Of a stretch of DNA of 64,000 nt, positions 53,194 through 61,845 are shown one piece after another (within the stretch, counting starts at the first letter, position 1; every line of letters begins with the position of its first letter). This DNA is from Flavobacterium panacagri. Its GTDB lineage: Bacteria > Bacteroidota > Bacteroidia > Flavobacteriales > Flavobacteriaceae. The stretch spans positions 2,914,001-2,978,000 of the forward strand of contig NZ_CP119766.1 of the NCBI RefSeq assembly GCF_030378165.1. The letters run 5' to 3'. The notes beneath the pieces were generated by a model. The model was given only the letters and a program-made list of their open reading frames with translations, did no database searches and was not told the origin of the DNA. The position numbers were made by a program, and so were the translations under genes.

Positions 53194-54453
53194 ATGGTAA
53201 AAGATTTATTCGAAAGAATTCAAGAAAATAAAGGTCCTTTAGGAAAATGGGCGTCACAAGCTGAGGGATATTATGTTTTCCCAAAATTAGAAGGTGAACT
53301 AGGACCAAGAATGCAGTTTCATGGAAAAGATATCCTGAACTGGAGTTTAAATGATTATTTAGGTTTAGCCAATCACCCAGAAGTTCGTCAAGCAGATACA
53401 GATGCAGCAATTCAGTTTGGAGCAGCTTATCCAATGGGAGCTCGTATGATGTCTGGACACACTACTTATCACGAACAATTAGAAAATGAATTGGCTGAAT
53501 TCGTAATGAAAGAATCTGCTTATTTATTGAATTTTGGTTACCAAGGAATGGTTTCGATCATTGACGCTTTGGTTACTAAAAATGATATTATTGTTTATGA
53601 TGTGGATTCACATGCTTGTATCATTGATGGTGTTCGTTTACATATGGGTAAACGTTTCACATACAAACACAATGATTTGGAAAGTATGGAGAAAAACTTG
53701 CAGCGTGCTACTAAAATGGCTCAAGAAACTGGAGGAGGAATTTTATTCATTACTGAAGGAGTTTTCGGAATGCGCGGGCAGCAGGGAAAATTGAAAGAAA
53801 TTGCAGCTTTAAAACAAAAATACAATTTCAGGTTATTAGTTGATGATGCACACGGTTTTGGTACACTTGGTAAAACAGGAGCTGGAGCAGGTGAGGAGCA
53901 GGGAGTTCAAGATCAGATTGATGTTTACTTCTCTACTTTTGCAAAATCTATGGCCAATATTGGTGCTTTTGTAGCAGCTGATAAAACAGTTATTGATTAT
54001 TTGAAATACAATTTACGTTCTCAAATGTTTGCTAAAGCTTTACCAATGATTCAGACAATTGGTTCTTTGAAACGTTTAGAGTTATTGCGTAAATCTTCAG
54101 CAATTAAAGACAAACTTTGGGAAAATGTAAATGCATTACAAAATGGTCTTAAAGAAAAAGGATTTAATATTGGAGATACAAATACATGTATTACACCAGT
54201 TTACTTGGAAGGAAGTATTCCTGAAGCAATGGTAATGGTAAACGATTTAAGAGAAAATTATGGTATTTTCCTTTCTATCGTTGTGTATCCAGTTATTCCT
54301 AAAGGAATTATTTTATTAAGAATGATCCCAACGGCTTCTCATACTTTAGCAGATATCGAAGAGACTTTAACTGCTTTTGAAGCAATTCGTGAAAAATTAG
54401 TTAACGGAACTTATAAAGAAATTGCAGAGCGTACTACTGTGGACGTTTCGTAA
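53194..54453 (+). CDS. Serine palmitoyltransferase-like PLP enzyme (sphingolipid or sulfonolipid synthesis)
   Basis: The 419-residue alpha-oxoamine synthase joins an amino acid to an acyl-CoA or acyl-ACP with loss of CO2. PLP-site residues are present: VDDAHGFGTLG (D218, H220) and the Schiff-base Lys K251 in YFSTFAKSMANIGAF. MGARMMSGHTTYHEQLE and DSHACIIDGVRLHMG are typical of bacterial serine palmitoyltransferase. In Flavobacterium and its relatives the substrate may instead be cysteate, giving capnine for sulfonolipids. Sequence reading alone does not decide this. Confidence 0.87.
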   Translation: MVKDLFERIQENKGPLGKWASQAEGYYVFPKLEGELGPRMQFHGKDILNWSLNDYLGLANHPEVRQADTDAAIQFGAAYPMGARMMSGHTTYHEQLENELAEFVMKESAYLLNFGYQGMVSIIDALVTKNDIIVYDVDSHACIIDGVRLHMGKRFTYKHNDLESMEKNLQRATKMAQETGGGILFITEGVFGMRGQQGKLKEIAALKQKYNFRLLVDDAHGFGTLGKTGAGAGEEQGVQDQIDVYFSTFAKSMANIGAFVAADKTVIDYLKYNLRSQMFAKALPMIQTIGSLKRLELLRKSSAIKDKLWENVNALQNGLKEKGFNIGDTNTCITPVYLEGSIPEAMVMVNDLRENYGIFLSIVVYPVIPKGIILLRMIPTASHTLADIEETLTAFEAIREKLVNGTYKEIAERTTVDVS

Positions 54454-54491
54454 TTATTTTAAAAATAAATTTTCCCACATGGGAATTATGT

Positions 54492-54528
54492 AAAAAAATC
54501 CATTCTTATACAGAATGGATTTTTTTTT
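54492..54528 (+). terminator. Terminator after the SPT-like gene
   Basis: AAAAAAATCCATTCT pairs with AGAATGGATTTTTTT around a TATAC loop. Confidence 0.88.
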
Positions 54529-54576
54529 ATTTGAGCTAACTTTATTTTTATAATCAACAAAATAAAAAAGACAAGT

Positions 54577-55062
54577 ATGAAAAAAGTGATAACAATAACG
54601 ACTCTGATTTTGATAGTTCTTTCTTCCTGTAAAAAAGAAACTACTACGACGGAGCCGGTACAAATTACACCAAGCCCGCCAAAAGAAGCTGAAATTGTAG
54701 AACCCGCTGGAGATCAATGTTATGCTTGGAAATCGAATGGAAGTGTAATCGAAATGAGTTTTAATGTAAATTCCCATCAGGAAGTAAACGGAAAATTGAG
54801 CTATAATATAGTAGGAAAAGATAAAAACGAGGGAAGTTTAATTGGAAATATGAAAGGAGATACTTTAATCGCCGATTATACGTTTATGTCTGAAGGGGTT
54901 TCTTCTGTTAGAGAGGTTGCCTTTCTGCAAAAAGATGGTGCTTTTATTGAAGGTTACGGTGATGTAGTTGAAGCAAATAGTAAGTTTTCCTTTAAAGATA
55001 AAACCAAATTAAAATTTGATGCAAAAAATACTTTATCAAAAGTAGATTGCAAAGTAGAATAA
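54577..55062 (+). CDS. Hypothetical lipoprotein
   Basis: The 161-residue lipoprotein has the signal MKKVITITTLILIVLSSC (C18), a Thr/Pro-rich linker (KKETTTTEPVQITPSPPKE) and a small beta-rich domain (CYAWKSNGSVIEMSFNVN, GSLIGNMKGDTLIADYTFMS). It resembles the many small META/lipocalin-like lipoproteins of flavobacteria but is not assigned. It has its own terminator at 55089-55124. Confidence 0.78.
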   Translation: MKKVITITTLILIVLSSCKKETTTTEPVQITPSPPKEAEIVEPAGDQCYAWKSNGSVIEMSFNVNSHQEVNGKLSYNIVGKDKNEGSLIGNMKGDTLIADYTFMSEGVSSVREVAFLQKDGAFIEGYGDVVEANSKFSFKDKTKLKFDAKNTLSKVDCKVE

Positions 55063-55088
55063 AGATAAATGAAAGTGACTATGAAGTT

Positions 55089-55124
55089 AAAAACCATTCG
55101 TTTGGGGGCGAATGGTTTTTTTTG
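55089..55124 (+). terminator. Terminator after the lipoprotein gene
   Basis: AAAACCATTCG pairs with CGAATGGTTTT around a G-rich loop, ending in eight T. Confidence 0.85.
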
Positions 55125-55133
55125 TTTTATGAT

Positions 55134-55397
55134 TTAGAGGTTCTTTTCAGATTTAAGTTTACTTATATACTCACTTGAAACTCCATTCCAATAACACTTT
55201 ATACATCTTTGATTTTCAAATTTATGATTACAATTTTCATATTCATACAAGAGATGTGCACATTCAGGACATAGATTTTTCATTGGCGAAGAGTCTTCAT
55301 AAAATTCGCTTGTACATTCGTCACAAATAATTATTGTAAAGTTATTTTGATTCACATTAAGTATGTTTTGTGACTGATTACTAAAAAAACTGTTCAC
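55134..55397 (-). CDS. Small zinc-ribbon protein
   Basis: The 87-residue protein has repeated Cys pairs: IICDECTSEF (C25/C28 region), NLCPECAHLL, then C-N-H-K and QRCIKCYWNG. These fit one or two zinc ribbons. The end (RCIKCYWNGVSSEY) looks like a conserved short module seen in flavobacterial proteins. The function is unknown. It lies 14 bp after the GNAT-like gene on the same strand and may share its transcript. Confidence 0.6.
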   Translation of the reverse strand: MNSFFSNQSQNILNVNQNNFTIIICDECTSEFYEDSSPMKNLCPECAHLLYEYENCNHKFENQRCIKCYWNGVSSEYISKLKSEKNL

Positions 55398-55411
55398 TGA
55401 ACACTAATAAA

Positions 55412-56530
55412 TTAAAGATTCTTCAAATAAGTCTTTCTCTGACAGTGAATAATCGGGTCAAAGTTTTTCCAAAGCAAATGAATAGCATTATTTTCTAATA
55501 ACTCTGGAGTTCTAATACAGTTCTGGATTCCTTTTTCTGAAAATGTTTTAAAATACTCATCAAAAATAATAGCAGTAACTCCTTTGTTTTGGTATTCTGG
55601 GTGAACTCCAATAAGGTAAAAAACAACATCTTTACTATGTTTTCTAGCTTTTAACAATTGCAAAAAGCCAAACGGAAATAGTTTTCCTTTTATTTTTTGT
55701 AAAGCTTCGGTAAAACTAGGCATTACAATACTGAAAGCCACTAAATTATCATCTTTATCCACTACAAATTTGATGTATTCAGGATTAATGAAGCTAATGT
55801 ATTTCTTTTTGAAGTACTCTTTTTGAATATCAGAAATAGCTACAAATGAAGCTAGTTTAGCATACGTTTCATTAAACAGATCAAACATTTTGTCTACATG
55901 GGGCATAATGTCTTTTGTTTTAGTAAAAGTAAGGGATTTAAGTTCGTAACGTTTTTTTATTAATGCTTGTGCTTTTTGGAAAAACTCCGGTTTTACATTC
56001 GAAAACGGAAATATACTTTCGATATATTGTTTCTCTACCTGAAATCCTAACTGCTCTAGGTGTGTTACATAATAGGGATAATTGTACCAAGTAATCATAG
56101 TTCCAACCTGATCATATCCTTCAGTCAAAAGGCCTACTTTGTCCAGATTAGAGAATCCCATTGGGCCTTCAGCGTGTTCTAAATTGTGTTTTCTTCCTAA
56201 TTCAAAAACCTTGTTCAATAGAGCTTTTGTAACTTCAATATCATCAATCACATCAAACCATCCAAAACGTACTTTTCTTTTATGCTGATTGTTAACCTCA
56301 GACCAATTGATGATAGCAGTGATGCGACCAACAATTTTGTTGTCTCTGTATGCCAGATAAAAATAAGCTTCAGCATTATCAAAAGCAGGGTTTTTGGTCT
56401 TGTCAAAAGATTCTAATTCATCCGAAATAATTGGTGGCACCCAATATGGATTTTCTTTATACAATGAAAAAGGAAATTTGATGTATTCGGTTAATTCTTT
56501 TTTGCTTTTGGCTTCTTTAATTGTGATCAT
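55412..56530 (-). CDS. GNAT-type N-acetyltransferase-like protein
   Basis: The 372-residue protein belongs to a long GNAT-like family common in Bacteroidetes (YghO type). It opens with TEYIKFPFSLYKENPYWVPP and AYRDNKIVGRITAIIN. In the middle it has HAEGPMGFSNLDKVGLL-like EHAEGPMGFSNLDKVGLLTE, and near the C-terminus an acetyl-CoA-site stretch VFYLIGVHPEYQNKGVTAII. The acceptor is unknown. It is cytosolic. Confidence 0.85.
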   Translation of the reverse strand: MITIKEAKSKKELTEYIKFPFSLYKENPYWVPPIISDELESFDKTKNPAFDNAEAYFYLAYRDNKIVGRITAIINWSEVNNQHKRKVRFGWFDVIDDIEVTKALLNKVFELGRKHNLEHAEGPMGFSNLDKVGLLTEGYDQVGTMITWYNYPYYVTHLEQLGFQVEKQYIESIFPFSNVKPEFFQKAQALIKKRYELKSLTFTKTKDIMPHVDKMFDLFNETYAKLASFVAISDIQKEYFKKKYISFINPEYIKFVVDKDDNLVAFSIVMPSFTEALQKIKGKLFPFGFLQLLKARKHSKDVVFYLIGVHPEYQNKGVTAIIFDEYFKTFSEKGIQNCIRTPELLENNAIHLLWKNFDPIIHCQRKTYLKNL

Positions 56531-56577
56531 TAATATGGTATTGGTAGTCTCTTTAAGGAGTCTTTATTTATTACTAT

Positions 56578-57546
56578 TTATTCGTATTTTGATTTACGTC
56601 TTCTTTCTTTTTCTTGATAATCGACACTCTTTTCGTTGTCAGGGTTCTTTTTAGCTCTATCTTTATTTTTTGCTTCAATCACTTTTTCTTTGTACCAGCC
56701 ATCGTATCGCCATGATATTCCAACACCGCCATACAAAATAGAAGGCGTGTTTTTGAAGTTAGTACTTATAGAAGCATCAACCTGCATGTTGGAAGAAAGG
56801 AGATATGCAGCGCCGCCACGAATGATAGAATCACTGTAAAAGTCACTTTTGTATCCTTGGTTTTCAACGAAACCAGACCATCTGTCGTTAAATCCGTGGG
56901 TCAAAGTTAATACATATCCGTAACTTGGATAATCTGTACCAATATAATCTGCAATAATATTGGTTACAAAAACCCAAGAACCACCTCCAAACAAGTTTTG
57001 TGTTATTAAGGAAACTTTTGGAGAAATAGCACCGTCAGGCGAAAAATAATACGGATTATCTGCCCCAACAAAATTAGCTCCTGCAAAAACAGAAACAGCT
57101 GGAATCAATTCGCGCCATTGAAAATTACGATTGGCTTTATAGCTGTAAATGTTAACTTCTTTTTTATAGTTTTTGTAAGGATCATAAATTAAATATTTAG
57201 CTCCTAAAACAGTCTGTCTAAAATTATTTTTCTTGTAACTGGTGTAAGGAGTATCATAATTTGCCATTTGATACTGCACATCCAATACAAACTCTAGTTG
57301 TTCAAGAAAAGCGCCATAGCGAAGCGTAAAATCGGTGCCAAATCCGCTGGCATCATAATCTAATAAATCGTGTTTTTCTTTGATGCCGTAAACACCAAGC
57401 TCTGCTTGAATTACTGATTTTCCAACACCATAGGCAGACATTGTTTCACCTGGACGATTGGAATTGATGACATCAGTATATTGTGCAAAAAACAATTGTG
57501 GAATAAAAAAAAGTACCGGGGCGAGTAAGTTTTTAATTTTAAACAT
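56578..57546 (-). CDS. Outer membrane beta-barrel protein (phenol-degradation MetA-like transporter family)
   Basis: The 322-residue exported protein has a signal peptide (FKIKNLLAPVLFFIPQLFFA-Q) and repeated amphipathic beta strands such as DFTLRYGAFLEQLEFVLDVQ and GYVLTLTHGFNDRWSGFVEN. It starts with INSNRPGETMSAYGVGKSVI, a pattern of the transporter/MetA-pathway family. The last 40 residues are very charged and Lys-rich (KDRAKKNPDNEKS to RRRKSKYE), which is unusual after the last strand. Confidence 0.8.
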   Translation of the reverse strand: MFKIKNLLAPVLFFIPQLFFAQYTDVINSNRPGETMSAYGVGKSVIQAELGVYGIKEKHDLLDYDASGFGTDFTLRYGAFLEQLEFVLDVQYQMANYDTPYTSYKKNNFRQTVLGAKYLIYDPYKNYKKEVNIYSYKANRNFQWRELIPAVSVFAGANFVGADNPYYFSPDGAISPKVSLITQNLFGGGSWVFVTNIIADYIGTDYPSYGYVLTLTHGFNDRWSGFVENQGYKSDFYSDSIIRGGAAYLLSSNMQVDASISTNFKNTPSILYGGVGISWRYDGWYKEKVIEAKNKDRAKKNPDNEKSVDYQEKERRRKSKYE

Positions 57547-57644
57547 ATAATTTTTTTTGGGTTAAAATATAATAACGCATATCAAATGTACATATTTTAT
57601 TATTTATTTAAGATTCATATTTTATTTTTAAACAACGGATTTAT

Positions 57645-57652
57645 TAATTTTG
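57645..57652 (+). promoter_or_regulatory. -7 element of the DUF4834 gene
   Basis: TAATTTTG, 17 bp before the ATG at 57670. It supports that start over an upstream ATG at 57586. Confidence 0.5.
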
Positions 57653-57669
57653 AAAAAAATTATAGAGTT

Positions 57670-57966
57670 ATGCAAGAAGCGTCATTATCAAGTTTAAGAT
57701 ATATTATTGGGATTATTGCCTTTTATTATCTTATGAAATTTTTGGCTAGAATTTTTTTGCCTGTACTGGTAAAAAAGGCTGTTGAAAATGCAAGCGAAAA
57801 TTTTCAGAGGCAGCAACAACAATACAATCAACAGAATCAAAATAATAGCTGGCAGAATACCAGCAGAAATAATAATGATGAAATAATCATTAATACTGCT
57901 AATGCTAAAAACCCGCGCGAAACCAAAAAAGTGGGAGAGTATGTTGATTACGAAGAAATAGATTAG
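57670..57966 (+). CDS. DUF4834 small membrane protein
   Basis: This is a 98-residue protein. One membrane segment (YIIGIIAFYYLMKFLARIFL, about 9-28) is followed by a Gln/Asn-rich stretch and the conserved end KKVGEYVDYEEID, which identifies DUF4834. The start at 57670 fits the nearby -7 element. The YfhO gene begins 49 bp after it and is probably in the same operon. The function is unknown. Confidence 0.82.
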   Translation: MQEASLSSLRYIIGIIAFYYLMKFLARIFLPVLVKKAVENASENFQRQQQQYNQQNQNNSWQNTSRNNNDEIIINTANAKNPRETKKVGEYVDYEEID

Positions 57967-58015
57967 ATTTGTGTCCTGAAATATTAGGATTCATTTTAAC
58001 CCAAACCAGCCAAAA

Positions 58016-60454
58016 TTGAAAATAATAAATAAGTACTATCCGCATGCCCTTGTTATACTGGGCTTTATTCTCGTTTCATTAATTTATTTTTATCCAGTTC
58101 TGCAAGGAAAACAAATTTTCCAGTCAGATATTGCTCAATACACCGGAATGGCAAAAGAGCAGAATGACTTTAGAGCGATGGAAAATGCGGAACCTTATTG
58201 GACAAATTCTGCTTTTGGTGGTATGCCTACTTATCAGCTGGGAGCCAAGTATCCGTATGATTTTGTTGGAGAAATTGATGATGTGCTTCGTTTTCTTCCA
58301 CGTCCTGCAGATTACTTGTTTCTATATTTCTTAGGCTTTTATGGTTTATTATTGGTTTTAAAAACAGATCCGTTAAAGGCTTTTATCGGCGCTATTGCAT
58401 TTGGTTTTTCAACTTATCTAATTATCATTTTAGGAGTTGGTCATAATGCCAAAGCACATGCAATTGCATATATGCCTCTTGTGGTAGCTGGATTTATACT
58501 CGTCTTTCAGAAAAAGTACGTCTGGGGAGGTTTGCTCACTATGTTTGCCGTGGCATTAGAAGTTAATGCCAATCACTTCCAGATGACCTATTATCTATTA
58601 ATTTTCTTGTTGATACTTTCAGGTTATTTTGCTTTTGAATTTATAAAAAATAAAGAATATAAACCGCTTTTAGTTTCAATCGGTACACTTGCCATTGCTG
58701 GTATTTTTGCTATTGGAGCGAATGCTGGAAATTTACTGGCGACAAGCGAATATGCTAAATTTAGTACACGAAGCAATAGTGAATTAACTTTCAATCCTGA
58801 TGGAACAAGAAAGACAAATGAAAATGCTTTAAGCCGTGAATATATTACGGAATATAGTTATGGAATTGCAGAGAGTTTTAATCTTATTGCACCTAGGCTT
58901 TTTGGCGGGTCAAATCACGAAAATTTAGGAAAAGAAAGCAGGATGTACTGCTTTTTTACAGAGAGACGAGCTTCTGAAGCTGAAGCGAAGCAATATGCTT
59001 CAAGCATGCCTACTTATTGGGGAGATCAGCCTATTGTTGCTGCTCCGGCCTACATTGGAGCAGTAGTGTTTTTTCTTGCCGTTTTAGCACTTTTTATAGA
59101 TGATAGAAAAATTAAGTATGTTTTTCTCGGAGGGGCTTTGTTTTCTTTAGTGCTTTCTTGGGGTAAAAACTTCCCTTTATTGACTGATTTCTTCATAGAC
59201 TATATTCCTATGTATGATAAATTTAGGGCAGTATCGTCTATTCAAGTAATTTTAGAATTATGTTTCCCTGTTTTGGCAGTTATGGGAATTCAATCATTTT
59301 TTAAAGCCAAAGATGAACCTAAATTGCAACAGAAAGCATTAGTTCAAACAGGAGTTTTTGGACTTGGGGTAATTTTTATTTTAGTAATTGCCAAACAATT
59401 ATTTAATTTTTCTGGAGCAAGTGATCAATATTTAATGCAAAGTTATGGGCCGGATTTTGTTGATGCACTAAAAGAAGACCGTGTAACGATGTACTATGCA
59501 GATTTACTGAGAACAGGTTTTCTAATTGTATTGACGTTTCTAATTCTATGGTTATTCATAAAAAATAAGCTTTCTCAGACTACAACTTTAATCATTGTGG
59601 GAATTGTAATGATTTTTGATTTGTTCTTTATTGATAAAAAATATGTTTCTGCTAAGGATTTTGTAAGTCCAGTTCAGATTGCGGCTCCTTTTCAGGAAAC
59701 CGAAGCAGATTACAAAATTTTGGCTGATACAACACATTATAGGGTTTTTGAATTAAATGGTAATATGTCAAGTGCAAGAGCTTCTTATTTTCATAGTTCA
59801 ATAGGTGGTTACCATGCAGCGAAACCTCGTAGAATGCAGCAGCTTTTTGATTACCAGATCGCTAAAAATAATCTTGAAATACTTAATATGCTAAATGTTA
59901 AGTATGTAATTCAGACAGATAAAGAAGGAAAGGATATTCCAACCATTAATCCAGATGCGAATGGAAATGCTTGGTTTGTGAGTTCTGTAAAATTGGTGAA
60001 CAAAGCAGATGATGTAATGAAAGCGCTGAATACTTTAGACACGAAAAAAGTAGCTGTTTTTAATGTTCATGAACACGAATCTAAATTCCCAAATGCTCGT
60101 TTAAAGAAACCTTGGGATGCGACGGGGACAATTAATGTTGTAGAGTATAAGCCAAATTACATCAAATATAAATCAGAAAATGAAAAAGATGGTTTAGCTG
60201 TTTTTTCTGAAATATATTATAAAAATGGCTGGAGTGCTTATGTCGATGGTAAATTGACAGATCATTTCCCTGTTGATTATGTTTTAAGAGCAATGGAAAT
60301 TCCTGGTGGAAAACATACTATAGAATTCAAATTTGAGCCTCAGGTTATTAAAACTGGAGGAACAATTACTTTAATTAGTTCAATTGGGATGGTATTGCTT
60401 TTAATTGGTGGAATTTATTTCGAAAAATTCTTTCGCAAAGATGCCCAAAAGTAA
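58016..60454 (+). CDS. YfhO-family membrane protein
   Basis: The 812-residue inner-membrane protein has about 12 helices followed by an extracytoplasmic domain (from about residue 570). The YfhO pattern includes GKQIFQSDIAQYTGMAKEQN, PYWTNSAFGGMPTYQLG and, at the end, YYKNGWSAYVDGKLTDHFPV. YfhO in Firmicutes helps glycosylate lipoteichoic acid, and the fold is GT-C-like. In Bacteroidetes a role in adding sugars to envelope polymers is inferred. The start is a TTG at 58016; no ATG fits. Confidence 0.88.
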   Translation: MKIINKYYPHALVILGFILVSLIYFYPVLQGKQIFQSDIAQYTGMAKEQNDFRAMENAEPYWTNSAFGGMPTYQLGAKYPYDFVGEIDDVLRFLPRPADYLFLYFLGFYGLLLVLKTDPLKAFIGAIAFGFSTYLIIILGVGHNAKAHAIAYMPLVVAGFILVFQKKYVWGGLLTMFAVALEVNANHFQMTYYLLIFLLILSGYFAFEFIKNKEYKPLLVSIGTLAIAGIFAIGANAGNLLATSEYAKFSTRSNSELTFNPDGTRKTNENALSREYITEYSYGIAESFNLIAPRLFGGSNHENLGKESRMYCFFTERRASEAEAKQYASSMPTYWGDQPIVAAPAYIGAVVFFLAVLALFIDDRKIKYVFLGGALFSLVLSWGKNFPLLTDFFIDYIPMYDKFRAVSSIQVILELCFPVLAVMGIQSFFKAKDEPKLQQKALVQTGVFGLGVIFILVIAKQLFNFSGASDQYLMQSYGPDFVDALKEDRVTMYYADLLRTGFLIVLTFLILWLFIKNKLSQTTTLIIVGIVMIFDLFFIDKKYVSAKDFVSPVQIAAPFQETEADYKILADTTHYRVFELNGNMSSARASYFHSSIGGYHAAKPRRMQQLFDYQIAKNNLEILNMLNVKYVIQTDKEGKDIPTINPDANGNAWFVSSVKLVNKADDVMKALNTLDTKKVAVFNVHEHESKFPNARLKKPWDATGTINVVEYKPNYIKYKSENEKDGLAVFSEIYYKNGWSAYVDGKLTDHFPVDYVLRAMEIPGGKHTIEFKFEPQVIKTGGTITLISSIGMVLLLIGGIYFEKFFRKDAQK

Positions 60455-60519
60455 TTAAGTCTTTTGCGAAACTTCGCGAACACTTTGTGAATCTCTGTGA
60501 AATTGAATATAAATCCTAA

Positions 60520-61806
60520 ATGGAACAAAAAAAACTCTTAATAATTACCTATTACTTTCCACCAGCTGGTGGTCCAGGAGTACAGCGTTGGTTGAAATTT
60601 GTAAAATATCTGCCAGAATTTGATGTACAGCCAATTGTTTATGTTCCAGAAAATCCAACTTATCCTATTGTTGATGAAGGTTTGGTAAGTGAAATATCAG
60701 ATAAGGTAATTGTTCTAAAGAATAAAATTTGGGAGCCTTATCAATTGGCTTCTGTTTTTTCAAAAAACAAAACAAAAAAAATCAGTTCTGGAATTTTTCC
60801 TCAGAAGAAAAAACAGACTTTTTTAGATAAAACATTTCTGTGGGTTCGCGGTAATCTTTTTATTCCAGATGCTCGTGTTTTTTGGGTAAAACCTTCTGTT
60901 GCTTATTTAGAAAAATATATTCAAGAAAATAATATTGATACAATTGTTACTTCTGGACCACCGCATAGTCTGCATTTAATTGGTTTAGAATTACAAAAAA
61001 AATTAAACGTAAAATGGTTTGCTGACTTTCGTGATCCTTGGACAACGATTGGTTATCATAAAGCGCTTCGTTTGTCTTCTTATGCAGAAAAGAAGCATAA
61101 AAATTTAGAGCATAAAGTTTTAAATGCTGCTGACGAAATTATTGTAACTAGTAAAACAACAAAAGCTGAATTCGAAGTCATTACAAACAGACCAATTACA
61201 GTTATTACAAATGGTTATGATGTTGAAACTGTCGAAAAACAAACTTTAGACCGTAAATTTACGTTAGCTCATATAGGCTCTTTTTTATCAGACAGAAACC
61301 CGACTTTTCTATGGGAAGTTTTGGTAGAATTACTTCAGGAAGTTCCAGAATTTAAATCTCACTTAGAAATTAAATTAATTGGAGCTGTAAGTCAGGAAGT
61401 ATTAGATGCAATAAAAGAGCATCAATTAAATGATCATCTGAATTTAGTTGGATACGTTTCTCATAAAGAAGCAGTTGCCCATCAAAAAAAAACTCAGGTT
61501 TTACTTTTAATTGAAATTAATTCTGAGGATACCAAAAGCATTATTCCCGGAAAATTATTCGAGTATATGGTGTCAAACCGCCCAATAATAGCGATTGGAC
61601 CACAAGGTTCAGATTTTGCAGATATTGTGACACAAACCAATACAGGAGTATTTTTTGATTATTCTGAAAAAGCCAAGTTAAAAAGTGTAATTTTGGACTT
61701 TTTTAATCAGTTTTTGGAAGGGAATTTGCAAGCGTACGGAATTGGTTTACAGCAATATTCCAGAAAAAATCTAACCAAACAATTAGCACAACTGATTAAG
61801 AAATAA
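60520..61806 (+). CDS. Glycosyltransferase, GT-B fold (GT4-like)
   Basis: The 428-residue glycosyltransferase has an N-terminal acceptor domain (LLIITYYFPPAGGPGVQRWL, residues 5-24). The C-terminal donor domain has LAHIGSFLSDRNPTFLWEVL, HLNLVGYVSHKEAVAHQ and the E-containing end SIIPGKLFEYMVSNRPIIAI. It moves a sugar from an activated donor at the cytoplasmic face of the membrane. It is followed 39 bp later by a flippase, so it probably builds a lipid-linked glycan. Confidence 0.9.
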   Translation: MEQKKLLIITYYFPPAGGPGVQRWLKFVKYLPEFDVQPIVYVPENPTYPIVDEGLVSEISDKVIVLKNKIWEPYQLASVFSKNKTKKISSGIFPQKKKQTFLDKTFLWVRGNLFIPDARVFWVKPSVAYLEKYIQENNIDTIVTSGPPHSLHLIGLELQKKLNVKWFADFRDPWTTIGYHKALRLSSYAEKKHKNLEHKVLNAADEIIVTSKTTKAEFEVITNRPITVITNGYDVETVEKQTLDRKFTLAHIGSFLSDRNPTFLWEVLVELLQEVPEFKSHLEIKLIGAVSQEVLDAIKEHQLNDHLNLVGYVSHKEAVAHQKKTQVLLLIEINSEDTKSIIPGKLFEYMVSNRPIIAIGPQGSDFADIVTQTNTGVFFDYSEKAKLKSVILDFFNQFLEGNLQAYGIGLQQYSRKNLTKQLAQLIKK

Positions 61807-61845
61807 TCAATTGAAAATTTAAATTCTACAATCTAAACTCAAGAA

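Noticed and set aside
54472..54485. Palindrome TTCCCACATGGGAA as an operator
   Set aside because: It lies between a stop codon and the terminator of the same gene, with no promoter nearby, so coincidence is more likely.
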